A stretch of 64,000 nt of DNA from [Pasteurella] mairii (GCA_900454475.1 UGSS01000002.1:1879605-1943604), one strand, 5' to 3'. Positions 29,851 through 40,142 are shown, counted from the first letter of the stretch. Notes: generated from the letters alone by a model not told the origin. A program made the numbers and translations.

Positions 29851-31215
29851 ATGTTGATTAATAAAACAAAACGTGCACGACAAAATCTTGACCGTTTGGC
29901 TTGTTTGCCTTTAAGCGCGGATCAAGTGGAATTTATTTATTGCTCTGCGGACTTTAAACAACGCATTATTCAATTGATCCGCCAAGCGCAAAAAAGGATT
30001 TATATTACCGCACTTTACTGGCAAAACGACGAAGCTGGGCAAGAAATTTTAGCGGAAGTTTATCGCGCCAAACAAGCCAACCCAGAGCTGGAAGTGAAGA
30101 TTTTCGTGGATTGGCATCGCGCGCAACGCAATTTATTAGGCGCAGAAAAATCCGCCACCAACGCCGATTGGTATTGTGAACAACAGGCAAAATTTGCAGA
30201 CGAGCAAGCCACATCCATGTTTTTTGGCGTTCCGATTAATACACGCGAAGTGTTTGGCGTGCTGCATATTAAAGGTTTTATTTTTGATGACACCTTGCTC
30301 TACAGCGGTGCCAGCATTAACAATGTTTATCTGCATCAAAAAGAAAAATACCGTTACGATCGTTATCACAAAATTACCAATGCTGCACTGGCAGATATTA
30401 TGGTAAATTTTATGTGTAATTATTTATCCGATCCGAACGTAGTGTTACCCTTGGATCGATATCAACGTCCGCAGACAAAAAGCATTCGTCCCTCTATTCG
30501 ACAATTTCGTAAAAATTTAATGACGCAGGCGCAATATCATGTACCCAATGTGATTACGTTAAACGACAGTTTAACCATTTCTCCACTCTTTGGATTGGGA
30601 ACTAACAATATTCTCAATCGAACTATTGAAGATTTGTTTCAATTAGTGGAAAACAATTTGGTAATTTGTACACCATATTTCAATTTACCGCGCTCCTTAA
30701 AACAAAAAATTCGCCATTTACTTGCCAAAGGGAAACAAGTTGAAATTATTGTGGGCGATAAAATTGCCAACGATTTTTATATCCCCCCTTCCGAGCCATT
30801 CAAAATGGCGGGCGCCTTGCCTTATTTGTATGAAAGCAATTTACGCCGCTTCAGTCAAAAATTTGAAACACAAATTAAGCAAGGGCAATTGGTAATCCGT
30901 ACTTGGAAAGATCAAGATAACACCTACCATTTAAAAGGCGTATGGGTGGATGATCGTTACATTTTGCTCACCGGCAATAATTTAAATCCTCGCGCCTGGC
31001 GCTTAGATGCGGAAAATGGATTGTTTATTCATGATCCAAAACAGGAATTACGCCAGCAAGTTTTACAGGAATTGGCGCATATCCGCCGCAATACGCAAAT
31101 ATTAAGCCATTACAGTGAGCTGGAAGACATGGATCAATATCCTGCACCCGTACAAAAGTTGCTGAAAAAATTTGCCCGTGTCAAAGCGGATAAATTGGTG
31201 AAAATGATTTTGTAG
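29851..31215 (+). CDS. pssA: CDP-diacylglycerol--serine O-phosphatidyltransferase (phosphatidylserine synthase)
   Basis: Makes phosphatidylserine, the precursor of phosphatidylethanolamine, from CDP-diacylglycerol and serine at the membrane surface. The 454-residue protein belongs to the phospholipase D superfamily. It has two HKD-type motifs: HIKGFIFDDTLLYSGASINN starting at His139, and HLKGVWVDDRYILLTGNNLN starting at His360. Length agrees with E. coli PssA (451). An uptake signal is present near the 5' end (30007). It is a single gene with no membrane segment, as expected for this peripheral enzyme. Confidence 0.94.
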   Translation: MLINKTKRARQNLDRLACLPLSADQVEFIYCSADFKQRIIQLIRQAQKRIYITALYWQNDEAGQEILAEVYRAKQANPELEVKIFVDWHRAQRNLLGAEKSATNADWYCEQQAKFADEQATSMFFGVPINTREVFGVLHIKGFIFDDTLLYSGASINNVYLHQKEKYRYDRYHKITNAALADIMVNFMCNYLSDPNVVLPLDRYQRPQTKSIRPSIRQFRKNLMTQAQYHVPNVITLNDSLTISPLFGLGTNNILNRTIEDLFQLVENNLVICTPYFNLPRSLKQKIRHLLAKGKQVEIIVGDKIANDFYIPPSEPFKMAGALPYLYESNLRRFSQKFETQIKQGQLVIRTWKDQDNTYHLKGVWVDDRYILLTGNNLNPRAWRLDAENGLFIHDPKQELRQQVLQELAHIRRNTQILSHYSELEDMDQYPAPVQKLLKKFARVKADKLVKMIL

Positions 31216-31298
31216 TGATTTTGTTCAAAAAAATCAAACGAACATATCAATATAGCAAGCAAATTAGTGTATTTTTATGATATCAAAGGAGAAACATA

Positions 31299-32234
31299 AT
31301 GAAGAAAAAAATTATTTTAGATTGTGATCCTGGTCATGATGATGCGATAGCAATGATGTTAGCTTGGGGAAATCCTGATATTGACTTACTCGCCATTACA
31401 ACCGTCGTTGGCAATCAAACATTAGAGAAAGTGTCATATAACGCTCTTGCAGTTGCCGAAATAGCCAACATTCGCGGAATTCCTTTTGCGAAAGGGGCAT
31501 GCTGCCCTTTAATCAGGGAAATAGAAAATGCGCCGGATATTCATGGGGATAGTGGGTTAGATGGTCCAAATTTACCCGTTCCCACCCAAACATTCTGTGA
31601 CAAACATGCGGCATTATTAATTATTGATTTAATTATGTCACATCCGGAAAAAACCATTACTCTCGTGCCAACAGGGGGATTAACCAATATCGCTTTAGCA
31701 GCTCGTTTAGAACCTCGTATTATTGATCGTGTAAAAGAGGTTGTACTCATGGGCGGCGGATATCATGTTGGAAATTGGAGTGCGGTTGCAGAATTTAATA
31801 TTAAAATTGATCCGGAGGCGGCACATATTGTTTTCAGCGCTGGATGGAAAGTTACCATGGTGGGGCTTGATCTAACACATCAAGCTCTGGCAACGCCTGA
31901 AGTGGTTAGCCAAATTGAGGCAATAGGAACTGTACCGGCAAAATTTGTAGTCGAATTACTTGAGTTTTTTGGAAAAATGTATAAAAAATCTCAAGGATTT
32001 GACAATCCTCCGGTACATGATGCTTGTGCTGTTGCTTATGTTATTAACCCAGATTTAATTGAAACAGTCAAAGTACCTGTGAGTATTGAATTAACCGGTA
32101 CTCATACTTTAGGTATGACAGTAGCTGATTTTCGTTATCCTCCTAAACCTTGTAATACGCAAGTTGCAACTAAATTAAAACACAAAGAATTTTGGGACTT
32201 AGTTATCCAAGCCATTAAAAATTTAACAGCGTAA
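31299..32234 (+). CDS. Ribonucleoside hydrolase, IUNH family (RihA/RihB-like)
   Basis: Hydrolyses ribonucleosides to base and ribose in the cytoplasm. The calcium- and ribose-binding N-terminus KIILDCDPGHDDAIAMML (residues 4-21) is intact, as are VLMGGGYHVGNWSAVAEFNI (about 149-168) and the C-terminal PVHDACAVAYVI with the active-site His and Asp. The 311 residues resemble the pyrimidine-preferring RihA/RihB enzymes more than RihC, but I cannot assign the paralogue. Preceded by AAAGGAGAAAC. It begins a cluster with pseudouridine genes, so it may feed on the same imported nucleosides. Confidence 0.92.
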   Translation: MKKKIILDCDPGHDDAIAMMLAWGNPDIDLLAITTVVGNQTLEKVSYNALAVAEIANIRGIPFAKGACCPLIREIENAPDIHGDSGLDGPNLPVPTQTFCDKHAALLIIDLIMSHPEKTITLVPTGGLTNIALAARLEPRIIDRVKEVVLMGGGYHVGNWSAVAEFNIKIDPEAAHIVFSAGWKVTMVGLDLTHQALATPEVVSQIEAIGTVPAKFVVELLEFFGKMYKKSQGFDNPPVHDACAVAYVINPDLIETVKVPVSIELTGTHTLGMTVADFRYPPKPCNTQVATKLKHKEFWDLVIQAIKNLTA

Positions 32235-32258
32235 TTATCATGATATTGAGACTAATCA

Positions 32259-32292
32259 AACTAGATTTGTGATCTTGTTCACAAATCTAGTT
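32259..32292 (+). terminator. Long hairpin after the nucleoside hydrolase gene
   Basis: Perfect 14-bp arms (32259-32272 and 32279-32292) around a 6-base loop, followed by ATTGTTCCTTGTGTTCTT. It begins 25 bp after the hydrolase stop codon. It is probably a terminator that partly separates the hydrolase from the downstream genes. Confidence 0.75.
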
Positions 32293-32328
32293 ATTGTTCC
32301 TTGTGTTCTTAAATAATTAGCTTAGAAT

Positions 32329-32365
32329 CTTAAACATAAGTTTAAATTAAAAACTTATGTTTAAG
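32329..32365 (+). promoter_or_regulatory. Large perfect inverted repeat before the HTH-kinase gene (candidate operator)
   Basis: Arms CTTAAACATAAGTTT (32329-32343) and AAACTTATGTTTAAG (32351-32365) form a 15-bp perfect dyad with a 7-base A/T spacer. It ends 5 bp before the AGGAGG Shine-Dalgarno of a gene that starts with a DNA-binding domain. There is no T tract after it, so an operator for autoregulation is the better reading than a terminator. Confidence 0.65.
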
Positions 32366-32383
32366 TCAAAAGGAGGACATACT

Positions 32384-33481
32384 ATGACGGATAACGAGCG
32401 ATTAATCCTTGATCTCATTCGTCAAAATCCCTTTATCTCTCAACAAGACCTTGCAGACAAAGTCGCATTATCTCGCCCCGCTGTAGCAAATATTATTTCA
32501 GCTCTTGTGAAGAAAAACTTTCTGCTGGGTAAAGCCTATATCCTTAATGAGCGAAATAGTGTTATTTGTATCGGTGCCGCCAATCTGGACAGAAAAATTA
32601 AAACAGAGGCGGAGCTACAAGGTTACACCTCAAATCCTATTACGTCCACCGTATCTATTGGCGGGGTTGCACGCAATGTTGCTGAAAACTTAGGAAGACT
32701 GGAGCAGGATGTTATTTTTATCTCCGCCGTAGGAAATGATCCCGAATGGGCAAGGATAAAAGCGTTTTCCTCCCCATTTATGAATACGGAGGGCGTCATT
32801 GTTATGGAAGATCAATCTACAGGCTGCTATACCGCTTTACTTGATAAAGAGGGTGAAATGTATCTTGGTCTTGCCGATATGTCAATTTACGATCATTTTA
32901 CTGCAGAATGTTTAATAAAAAAACAAGCCTTCTTACATAAAGCGAAATGTATTGTGGTAGATCTTAATTGCCCGAAAGAAACCCTTGAATTCTTATGTGC
33001 CTATGCACAAAAACAACAAATTAAGCTTGCAGTTATTGCGGTTTCCGAACCTAAAATGACACACTTACCAAAACAACTAGCCGGCGTTGATTGTTTGTTC
33101 ATTAATAAAGGTGAATTAGCCGCATTTACCGAGAAAATTTTGGATACCGAAGAAGCATTACGCGCTGCTATAAATGAAGTATTACAAATGGGCGTTAATA
33201 AAATTATTCTTACATCTGGGGCAAAAGGCATCTTATTAGCCTCTGGGAAATACTATAAATGGTATCCTGTTAAAGCAGTAGCCTCAGATAAAATTATTGA
33301 TGTTACCGGCGCAGGAGATTCTTTCAGTGCGGCATTTATTGATGCTTGGCTGGAAAACAAAACGGAAGACGAATGCGTATTGGCAGGTATGACAAATGCG
33401 TATCATACGATTCAATCTGAATTTACCGTTCGTCCTAATTTAACAAAAAACCAACTGGAAATCGAAATGGAGACTTATTAA
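32384..33481 (+). CDS. psuK: HTH-fused PfkB carbohydrate kinase, probable pseudouridine kinase
   Basis: A 365-residue fusion. Residues ~1-55 form a winged helix-turn-helix ([20 protein letters not shown], then [13 protein letters not shown]). Residues ~60-365 form a PfkB-family sugar kinase with the N-terminal glycine motif [13 protein letters not shown] and the C-terminal signature [13 protein letters not shown], whose Asp is the catalytic base. PsuK phosphorylates pseudouridine to its 5'-phosphate for PsuG, encoded 2 bp downstream. The start at 32384 is fixed by AGGAGG seven bases upstream; an earlier in-frame ATG lies inside the operator-like dyad. The fused domain suggests a kinase that also regulates its own cluster. 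E. coli YeiI has a similar layout. Confidence 0.88.
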   Translation: MTDNERLILDLIRQNPFISQQDLADKVALSRPAVANIISALVKKNFLLGKAYILNERNSVICIGAANLDRKIKTEAELQGYTSNPITSTVSIGGVARNVAENLGRLEQDVIFISAVGNDPEWARIKAFSSPFMNTEGVIVMEDQSTGCYTALLDKEGEMYLGLADMSIYDHFTAECLIKKQAFLHKAKCIVVDLNCPKETLEFLCAYAQKQQIKLAVIAVSEPKMTHLPKQLAGVDCLFINKGELAAFTEKILDTEEALRAAINEVLQMGVNKIILTSGAKGILLASGKYYKWYPVKAVASDKIIDVTGAGDSFSAAFIDAWLENKTEDECVLAGMTNAYHTIQSEFTVRPNLTKNQLEIEMETY

Positions 33482-33483
33482 TT

Positions 33484-34395
33484 ATGAACAATTATCTGGT
33501 ATTATCTCAAGAAGTCCAAGACGGTATGGCAAAAGGATTACCGATTATTGCACTTGAATCTACTATTATTTCCCATGGCATGCCTTATCCACAAAATGTT
33601 TCAATGGCACGGGAAGTAGAGCAAATTATCCGTGATAATGGCGCAGTACCGGCAACAATTGCTATCGTGGATGGAAAAATTAAAATTGGCTTGTCTGATG
33701 AGGAGTTAGAAATGTTTGGTAGCAGCAAAGGGATTGCTAAAGTTTCTCGTCGTGACTTGGCTGATATTGTTGCTTCTAAAAAATTAGGAGCGACAACCGT
33801 CGCATCAACTATGATCGCAGCAGAATTAGCCGGAATAAAATTCTTTGTTACCGGAGGCTTAGGCGGCGTTCACCGTGGTTGGGAACATAACTTAGATATT
33901 TCCGCTGACTTAGAAGAACTAGCACAAACCAGTGTGACCGTTATTTGCGCAGGAGCAAAATCTATTTTAGATTTGCCAGCAACGCTAGAATATCTAGAAA
34001 CAAAAGGAGTGCCTGTTATTGGTTATAAAACAGAAAATTTACCAGCGTTTTTCTGTCGTGATAGCGGTTTAGCATTACCTCTTTCTTCAGATGATTTACA
34101 GCATATTGCAGATATGATCAAAACCAAATGGGAGCTAGGATTGCAGGGCGGAGTTGTCGTAGCCAACCCAATTGAAGAAGAGCACGCCTTATCTCCTGAA
34201 TACATTAACGGTATCATTGAATCAGCAGTTAAAGAAGCGGAAGAGAAAGGCATTACAGGAAAAAATATTACCCCATTTTTACTTGGAAAAATTGTGGAAT
34301 TAACCGAAGGAAAAAGCCTACAAGCCAATATTCATCTTGTTAAACATAATGCCAAAGTCGGGGCGCAACTGGCAGTTAACTATTTCAATTTATAA
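33484..34395 (+). CDS. psuG: Pseudouridine-5'-phosphate glycosidase
   Basis: Splits the C-C glycosidic bond of pseudouridine 5'-phosphate to uracil and ribose 5-phosphate. The 303-residue protein shows the family start [16 protein letters not shown] (about residues 23-38), the metal- and substrate-binding [11 protein letters not shown] (about 121-131), and the catalytic Lys in [19 protein letters not shown] (about 158-176). It follows psuK with two bases between stop and start, so they are translationally coupled. A terminator hairpin lies between it and the transporter gene. Confidence 0.95.
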   Translation: MNNYLVLSQEVQDGMAKGLPIIALESTIISHGMPYPQNVSMAREVEQIIRDNGAVPATIAIVDGKIKIGLSDEELEMFGSSKGIAKVSRRDLADIVASKKLGATTVASTMIAAELAGIKFFVTGGLGGVHRGWEHNLDISADLEELAQTSVTVICAGAKSILDLPATLEYLETKGVPVIGYKTENLPAFFCRDSGLALPLSSDDLQHIADMIKTKWELGLQGGVVVANPIEEEHALSPEYINGIIESAVKEAEEKGITGKNITPFLLGKIVELTEGKSLQANIHLVKHNAKVGAQLAVNYFNL

Positions 34396-34404
34396 CTTCC
34401 CTAA

Positions 34405-34441
34405 AAAAGACCGTTAGGTTTACAACCGGACGGTCTTTTAA
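34405..34441 (+). terminator. Terminator between psuG and the nucleoside transporter
   Basis: 10-bp arms AAAAGACCGT (34405-34414) and ACGGTCTTTT (34430-34439), with a second inner GGTT/AACC stem. It lies within 60 bp of two same-strand genes, so it would lower transporter expression from the psu promoter or separate the units. Confidence 0.8.
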
Positions 34442-34456
34442 TATAAGGAGATTTCC

Positions 34457-35722
34457 ATGAGTGTACTAAATAGTTTATTCGGTATATTTGTCTTACTCTT
34501 GATCGCTTTTTTGCTTTCTAATAATAAAAAAGCCATCAACTATCGTACAGTATTAGGCGCGCTGATTATCCAAATTGGTATTGGGGCATTAATCTTATAT
34601 GTTCCTTCGGGACGAGCCATTTTAATGGCAGTTTCAGATGGTGTTGGTAAGGTTATCAGCTTTGGTGTGGAAGGAATGAATTTCGTATTTGGCGGTTTAG
34701 TCAGCGATAAAATGTTTGAATTATTTGATGGTGGTGGATTTGTTTTTGCCTTGAGAGTATTACCGCCAATCGTATTCTTTGCTTCACTAATTTCTGTTTT
34801 ATATTATCTCGGCATCATGCAATTTGTTATCAAAGTGATAGGCGGCGGATTACAAAAAATATTGGGAACCTCAAAAGCCGAATCGATCTCTGCTGCTGCA
34901 AATATTTTTGTAGGACAAACAGAAGCGCCATTATTAGTAAAGCCTTTTATCCAACAAATGACCAAATCAGAATTATTTGCGGTGATGGTTGGTGGACTTG
35001 CTTCTATTGCTGGCGCATCATTAGCCGGCTATGTTGGGCTTGGCATTCCGCTTCCTTATCTAATTGCTGCTTCCTTTATGGCAGCACCCGGAGGCTTATT
35101 GTTTGCTAAATTATTATATCCACAAACAGAAATACCTGTTGATGATATAAAACTGTCCAACGAAAACGAAAAGCCAAGTAATGTGATAGAAGCGGCTGCA
35201 ACCGGTGCCGCCTCTGGTGCACAATTAGCTATCAATATTGGCGCAATGTTAATTGCTTTCATTGCCTTAATCGCAATGTTGAACTGGATTATCTCCGCTA
35301 TCGCTGGATTTATCGGACAAGATGGCGTTACTTTACAATCGTTACTAGGCTACCTTTTCCGCCCGATAGCTTGGGCAATCGGTGTCCCTTGGGATGAAGC
35401 TCAAATCTCCGGCGCACTAATTGGAGAAAAGCTAATCCTAAACGAATTTGTCGCCTACGTAGATTTCACTAACTACCTAAGCTCAAATGCAGTAACACAA
35501 CTTAGCCCTAAAACCATTGCTATCGTCACTTTCGCCTTATGTGGATTTGCTAATTTAGGTTCTATCGCTATTTTAGTCGGCGGACTGGGCAGTATGGCTC
35601 CTAATCGACGCAGTGATGTCGCCCGCATGGGGTTACGCGCAGTAATTGCCGGCTCATTATCTAATCTCATGAGCGGCGCTATTGCCGGATTATTTATCGG
35701 CATTGGGGGAGCAGTACTTTAA
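34457..35722 (+). CDS. Concentrative nucleoside transporter, NupC family
   Basis: A 421-residue inner-membrane protein with about ten segments. It has the CNT-family pattern [18 protein letters not shown] (about residues 149-166), where the GQTEAP loop contributes to nucleoside and cation binding. NupC-type carriers bring nucleosides in with protons. Its position after psuG suggests pseudouridine, or uridine-like nucleosides, as cargo; this is inference from context. It has its own strong Shine-Dalgarno (AAGGAG). An inverted uptake-signal pair terminates it. Confidence 0.92.
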   Translation: MSVLNSLFGIFVLLLIAFLLSNNKKAINYRTVLGALIIQIGIGALILYVPSGRAILMAVSDGVGKVISFGVEGMNFVFGGLVSDKMFELFDGGGFVFALRVLPPIVFFASLISVLYYLGIMQFVIKVIGGGLQKILGTSKAESISAAANIFVGQTEAPLLVKPFIQQMTKSELFAVMVGGLASIAGASLAGYVGLGIPLPYLIAASFMAAPGGLLFAKLLYPQTEIPVDDIKLSNENEKPSNVIEAAATGAASGAQLAINIGAMLIAFIALIAMLNWIISAIAGFIGQDGVTLQSLLGYLFRPIAWAIGVPWDEAQISGALIGEKLILNEFVAYVDFTNYLSSNAVTQLSPKTIAIVTFALCGFANLGSIAILVGGLGSMAPNRRSDVARMGLRAVIAGSLSNLMSGAIAGLFIGIGGAVL

Positions 35723-35742
35723 TTAAAGTCACACCAAAAAAC

Positions 35743-35782
35743 ACCGCACTTTTACACCAAGTTGAAAAGTGCGGTGTTTTTT
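35743..35782. terminator. Uptake-signal hairpin terminator between nucleoside transporter and YdcZ-like gene
   Basis: Two uptake signals in inverted orientation (ACCGCACTT at 35743, AAGTGCGGT at 35767) form the stem, flanked by AAAAAACA and TGTTTTTT. This is a typical Pasteurellaceae terminator and serves both convergent genes. Confidence 0.85.
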
Positions 35783-35799
35783 ATCCGATTTTAAGGCAA

Positions 35800-36261
35800 T
35801 TAACCGAAAAATTTTTTACCGAAGAAAAAGAGTGTCAACCCCAAGCCAATGACTAAAACGCCAATAATTTGCCAGAGGTTAACAGAGCGTTGCACCATGC
35901 CTATCAAGCCGAAATGATCGATCACCATAGCAGTGATCAATTGCCCGACAATAATGAAAAACAACATATTGGTTACGCCCATTTTCGGCGCAAGGAAAAT
36001 CGTGGTAAACACAACCATAGCACCAAGCGGACCACCGATAATTTTCCACCAAGGCTGTTTAGGAATTTCCTGTAAGGCAACAAATAAATCGGTTTTCCAT
36101 AAGCAAATTAAAAATAGCAACAAGGCGCCGGTGGTAAAAGAAACGAATGCAGCAATTACAGATTGACCGGCGAACGCCGCTGCCAATTGCGTATTAATTG
36201 CCGCTTGAGTTGCCAGCGCGATACCGGCACAAAATGCAATAATAACAAAATACAGTAACAT
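35800..36261 (-). CDS. YdcZ-like membrane protein (DUF606, DMT superfamily)
   Basis: A 153-residue protein with five hydrophobic segments covering nearly all of it. The start LLYFVIIAFCAGIALATQAAIN is typical of the DUF606/EamA-like half-transporters. These are about half the size of a full drug/metabolite transporter and probably act as dimers; the substrate is not known. I placed the start at the ATG at 36261 (AAGGAA upstream). An earlier in-frame start would add eight residues. It lies between two uptake-signal terminators as a single-gene unit. Confidence 0.8.
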   Translation of the reverse strand: MLLYFVIIAFCAGIALATQAAINTQLAAAFAGQSVIAAFVSFTTGALLLFLICLWKTDLFVALQEIPKQPWWKIIGGPLGAMVVFTTIFLAPKMGVTNMLFFIIVGQLITAMVIDHFGLIGMVQRSVNLWQIIGVLVIGLGLTLFFFGKKFFG

Positions 36262-36327
36262 TCCACTTTCCTTAGTAGGAAACAAAACAAACGAATTTTG
36301 ATTTTACGCCTTTTGTAGATAGAAAAA

Positions 36328-36352
36328 AAGTGCGGTATTTTTAACCGCACTT
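36328..36352. terminator. Uptake-signal hairpin between ndh and the YdcZ-like gene
   Basis: Inverted pair of uptake signals at 36328 and 36344 with a short loop; on the minus strand it lies 14 bp after the ndh stop. Confidence 0.75.
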
Positions 36353-36366
36353 TAATAATAGAAGGT

Positions 36367-37650
36367 TTAATGCAACTTCATAGACGGGCGTAGCAAGCGA
36401 TTAATCCGTCCGACGAGAATGATCAAACCGGTTTTAAAACAACCATGCAACGCCGCTTGGTGCATACGATATAACGACAAATACGCTAAACGCGCAATGC
36501 GACCTTCAATAAACATGGAGCCTTTGGTTAAATTACCCATCAGACTTCCCACGGTACCAAAGCGCGAGAAAGATACCAGCGAACCGCGATCGTTATACAC
36601 AAAAGGCTTCAATGACTGATTATTCAATTGTGCCACAATATTTTTGCCACACACAGTCGCCATTTGATGTGCTGATTGCGCGCGTGGCGGTACTGGTTTA
36701 CCATTTTCTTGCAACAACGCCGCACAATCACCAATCACGTACACATTTTCATCCACAGTGGTTTGCAACGTATTTTTGACTTCAATTTGATTTAATCGAT
36801 TGGTTTCAAAGCCAAAATTTTTAGTCATGTCAGAGGCTTTGACGCCCGCCGCCCAGACCATTAAATCCGCAAAAATAGTTTCTCCTTCTTTGGTCACTAA
36901 TCCATTAGCAATAGCTTTGGTCACCGCGGTATTTGTACGCACATCTACGCCTAACCGACGCAATTCCGCTTCCGCCGAAACTGAAATACGCTCAGACAAT
37001 GCGGGTAATAAACGCGGACCGGCTTCCAACAAAGTCACTTTTAGGCTGGTGCTATTTAATTTACCAAATCCGTAATGGTTTAAATGCGTTGCGGCATTAT
37101 AAAGCTCGGCGGACAGTTCAATCCCCGTAGCACCGCCGCCAACAATCGCAATATGTACATCTTTTTCGTCGTTATTGGCAAATTTTAAAAACAGCTCCAT
37201 CATTTGCTGATGGAATAATTTTGCCTGATCCGTGCTATCTAAAAAAATACAATGCTCCGATACGCCTGGCGTACCAAAATCATTGGATTTACTGCCGATT
37301 GCCAAGACTAATTTATCATAGGGAATGGTTCGTTCTGGCACCAATAATTCATTTCCCGCATTATAAATCGGCGCTAAGGTCACGTTTTTTTGTTCGCGAT
37401 TGACCGCGGTTAAGGAGCCTTGATGAAACTCAAAGCCATGATTTTTGGCATGCGCACGATAACTCACTGCATCCATATCATCATCCAAGGATCCAGTTGC
37501 GACTTCGTGTAATAAGGGTTTCCATAAATGTGCGCTATTTCGATCAATCAATATTACCCGCGCCTTATTTTTACGCCCCAATTTGTTGCCTAAATAAGTT
37601 ACCAACTCTAAACCGCCGGCTCCACCGCCGACCACAATAATGTTTTCCAT
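36367..37650 (-). CDS. ndh: NADH dehydrogenase, type II (non-proton-pumping)
   Basis: Transfers electrons from NADH to quinone at the cytoplasmic face of the membrane. The 427-residue FAD enzyme has an N-terminal dinucleotide fold ([16 protein letters not shown], residues 5-20). A second fold for NADH appears as [16 protein letters not shown] (about 163-178), then the FAD-contacting YVIGDCAAL (about 300-308). An amphipathic C-terminal region likely binds the membrane. The enzyme is usually FNR-repressed in relatives; I did not identify a site. It ends at an uptake-signal terminator. Confidence 0.94.
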   Translation of the reverse strand: MENIIVVGGGAGGLELVTYLGNKLGRKNKARVILIDRNSAHLWKPLLHEVATGSLDDDMDAVSYRAHAKNHGFEFHQGSLTAVNREQKNVTLAPIYNAGNELLVPERTIPYDKLVLAIGSKSNDFGTPGVSEHCIFLDSTDQAKLFHQQMMELFLKFANNDEKDVHIAIVGGGATGIELSAELYNAATHLNHYGFGKLNSTSLKVTLLEAGPRLLPALSERISVSAEAELRRLGVDVRTNTAVTKAIANGLVTKEGETIFADLMVWAAGVKASDMTKNFGFETNRLNQIEVKNTLQTTVDENVYVIGDCAALLQENGKPVPPRAQSAHQMATVCGKNIVAQLNNQSLKPFVYNDRGSLVSFSRFGTVGSLMGNLTKGSMFIEGRIARLAYLSLYRMHQAALHGCFKTGLIILVGRINRLLRPSMKLH

Positions 37651-38077
37651 TTTGCTTTCCTTTCCTAAAACATCAAAAATACGTAAACCTTCCGATTGTA
37701 AGCAATTATGCTCAAAAGTCTAGCAATTTTAAGCAGAATAAAAATTCAATCTAAAAAAGCATTTAAGGGAAAAATTGACATTCAAATCCAACTGAAAGAG
37801 ACACAAGCGAAAATCGGATAACTAGGTTAATTCCGCGCTTCTAAAAATTTTCAAATTTGATGTTTTATTATGCTCATATCTATGCCAAGGGTATGCTTTT
37901 GTGGCTATACAGCATATCAAACAAAATTAACAACCATGCAACGCCATCAAGTTAAAATAGATTTAAATTTACGCTTAAGCCGTTCCTTCTGGCGAAAAAA
38001 GATAAGCTTTAACCCGTTACTATTGAGCGAAAACGGTAAGAAATACTCCCTTTAGTAGAGAAAACACCATAAAAAAT
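37651..38077. other. Gene-free stretch between ndh and the Dcu transporter
   Basis: About 430 bp before the uptake-signal terminator. A 61-codon plus-strand frame (37870-38055) exists, but it has no good Shine-Dalgarno, no hydrophobic or domain pattern, and resembles nothing I know. I treat the stretch as the ndh upstream region plus non-coding DNA. Confidence 0.4.
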
Positions 38078-38106
38078 ACCGCACTTTTACTGAATCAAAG
38101 TGCGGT
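38078..38106. terminator. Uptake-signal hairpin terminator of the Dcu transporter gene
   Basis: Inverted uptake signals at 38078 and 38098 (TACCGCACTTTT...AAAGTGCGGTA), 25 bp beyond the minus-strand gene end, followed on that strand by a short A/T stretch. Confidence 0.75.
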
Positions 38107-38131
38107 AGAAATATTGTCAGTTTTATAAAAC

Positions 38132-39445
38132 TTAGAGGAAGAATTGAGCAAAGAGCAAGCCGAAGGCTAAACTAAATACCATACTTAATAAACCCGGTAA
38201 CATAAAACTGTGGTTGAAAATATATTTACCGATACGGGTTGTGCCGGTGGTGTCAAAGTCGATAGACGCAATGATCGGACCATAGTTCGGCACGAAGAAA
38301 TAACCGTTTACTGCAACAAATACCCCGATTAAGATTTCCGGCGGAATGCCCAAACCAATCCCCAATGGAAATAAGGTCGCAACGGTTGCCCCTTGGCTGT
38401 TCACCAATACAGAAAGTAAGAACAAGGCAAAGGCGAACGTCCAAGGTGCAGTTTCAACCAACACTTTGACGCTTTCCTTAATTTCTCCCATATGTGCTTG
38501 CATCAAGCTGTCGCCTAACCAAGCGATACCGAAAATAGCAATCACCGCGCGCATACCAGCGTGAAACACGGAACCTTGTGTGATCGCATTTCCATTTGGT
38601 TTACAGGCTAAAATAATTAATGCCCCAATCCCTAACATTACGATTTCAATGGTGTGCGCCATCCCCATCGCTTTACCGTCGAATGCCGGACGTAATGCGG
38701 GGAATGCTCCCATAATAACGACTAATAATGCCCCGAATAAGAATAATCCCACGGACATTTTTGCGCTTTTACTAATTTCAACATTGTTATCAGTCGTTAC
38801 AGCAGAATTTGCTTTCACATATTCTGGATCTTGTAATAAACGTTGATAATGTGGGTCATCTTTTAATTCTTTGCCCATTTTATTTACAAAAACACAAGCT
38901 AATGCAATCCCTAAGATAGTAGAGGGTATGGTAACCATAAGCACGTCGCCTAAATGAATACCCTGTGGTTCAAGAAAGTTAACCACCGCCACAACCGCCG
39001 CTGCAATCGGGCTGGCAACAATCGCAAATTGTGATGCAATTACTGCCATAGAAAGCGGACGTTCTGGGCGAATCCCGTTATGGCGACTGACTTCGGCAAT
39101 GACCGGTAAAACGGAATAGGCTACGTGCCCCGTGCCGGCAAGGAAGGTAAATAACCAAGTTACCGCCGGTGCGATAAAGGTGATATATTTTGGATTTTTA
39201 CGCAAAATATTGGTCGCAATTTTGATCATGTAATCTAAACCGCCAGCGGCTTGCATCGCGGCAGCTGCAGAAACGACCGCCATGATCATAAACATCACAT
39301 CAATTGGCAAACCCGCCGGTTGAATACCAAAGCCAAAGGCTAAGATCGCAAGTCCCAATCCCCCCATAACGCCCAAACCAATACCACCGATTCGTGCACC
39401 CACGAGGATACAAACTAAAACGATAGCAAATTGAACAAAAAACAT
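38132..39445 (-). CDS. Anaerobic C4-dicarboxylate transporter, Dcu family
   Basis: Exchanges or takes up fumarate, malate, aspartate and succinate, mainly for fumarate respiration. The 437-residue protein has about eleven hydrophobic segments and family motifs [20 protein letters not shown] (about residues 66-85), [19 protein letters not shown] (about 105-123) and [19 protein letters not shown] near the C-terminus. It shows features of both DcuA and DcuB, so I leave the paralogue open. A ~240-bp upstream region is present. FNR or CRP control is expected from relatives, but no convincing site was found by eye. Confidence 0.9.
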   Translation of the reverse strand: MFFVQFAIVLVCILVGARIGGIGLGVMGGLGLAILAFGFGIQPAGLPIDVMFMIMAVVSAAAAMQAAGGLDYMIKIATNILRKNPKYITFIAPAVTWLFTFLAGTGHVAYSVLPVIAEVSRHNGIRPERPLSMAVIASQFAIVASPIAAAVVAVVNFLEPQGIHLGDVLMVTIPSTILGIALACVFVNKMGKELKDDPHYQRLLQDPEYVKANSAVTTDNNVEISKSAKMSVGLFLFGALLVVIMGAFPALRPAFDGKAMGMAHTIEIVMLGIGALIILACKPNGNAITQGSVFHAGMRAVIAIFGIAWLGDSLMQAHMGEIKESVKVLVETAPWTFAFALFLLSVLVNSQGATVATLFPLGIGLGIPPEILIGVFVAVNGYFFVPNYGPIIASIDFDTTGTTRIGKYIFNHSFMLPGLLSMVFSLAFGLLFAQFFL

Positions 39446-39685
39446 TGTTTAACCCCTTTAATAATTTATAACAATAAATCCCTTAAAAATGTATAGAGAT
39501 CTCCGATTGACAGACGGTTTTTCTCTCCCCCCTGTAAATTCGGTGCAAATATAGCAATAAATGAATAGCTTATCCATAATATAGATCAATAATTTGTGAT
39601 AGTTTCTTTTGAAAGATGCGTAAAGTGCGGTTATACTTAACGCCTTATTTTATGTTTAACCTAAATGTTTTTATTGAGAAATCAT

Positions 39686-40132
39686 ATGCAAGAATTTATT
39701 CCCATGGCAACAGCGTTTGCCAAAAATCATACGCTGATGGTGGTAGCTTGGTTTGCGGTCTTTTTTACAGTGCTTTACACCTTTATCAAAGCGGCAACTA
39801 GCAAAGTGACTACCGTGGAAAATGCAGAAGCGACCCGTTTAATGAATAACGAGGATGCCATTGTGATTGATTTGCGTACACTAGATGAATTTGAACGCGG
39901 ACATATTATTAACAGTGTGAACGTATTGCCTTCTGAGATTAAAAGCCAGAATTTGGGTAAAATTGAACATCATAAAACAACCCCAGTGATTGTAGCCTGT
40001 GCCAGCGGTTTATCTGCCGGTGCGTCTGCAGAATTATTGGCGAAACAAGGGTTTAGCCGAGTATATATGTTAAAAGAAGGAATTGCCGGCTGGCGTTCTG
40101 CAAATTTACCTTTAGTCAAAAAACACAAATAA
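39686..40132 (+). CDS. yibN: Rhodanese-domain membrane protein YibN
   Basis: A 148-residue protein with one N-terminal membrane segment (residues ~18-34) and a rhodanese domain. The active-site loop Cys is in [16 protein letters not shown] (about residues 107-122). The domain also shows [20 protein letters not shown]. The start is the ATG at 39686, giving MQEF as in E. coli YibN; an earlier ATG adds seven residues without support. It is followed by secB 10 bp later. The order yibN-secB-gpsA-cysE is the enterobacterial one minus grxC. Its biochemical sulfur-donor role is unproven here. Confidence 0.9.
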   Translation: MQEFIPMATAFAKNHTLMVVAWFAVFFTVLYTFIKAATSKVTTVENAEATRLMNNEDAIVIDLRTLDEFERGHIINSVNVLPSEIKSQNLGKIEHHKTTPVIVACASGLSAGASAELLAKQGFSRVYMLKEGIAGWRSANLPLVKKHK

Positions 40133-40142
40133 GGATTGAAAA

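Noticed and set aside
37870-38055. 61-codon plus-strand frame between ndh and the Dcu transporter
   Set aside because: No ribosome site, no recognisable pattern, and its neighbourhood is ordinary intergenic DNA; length is expected by chance in AT-rich sequence.
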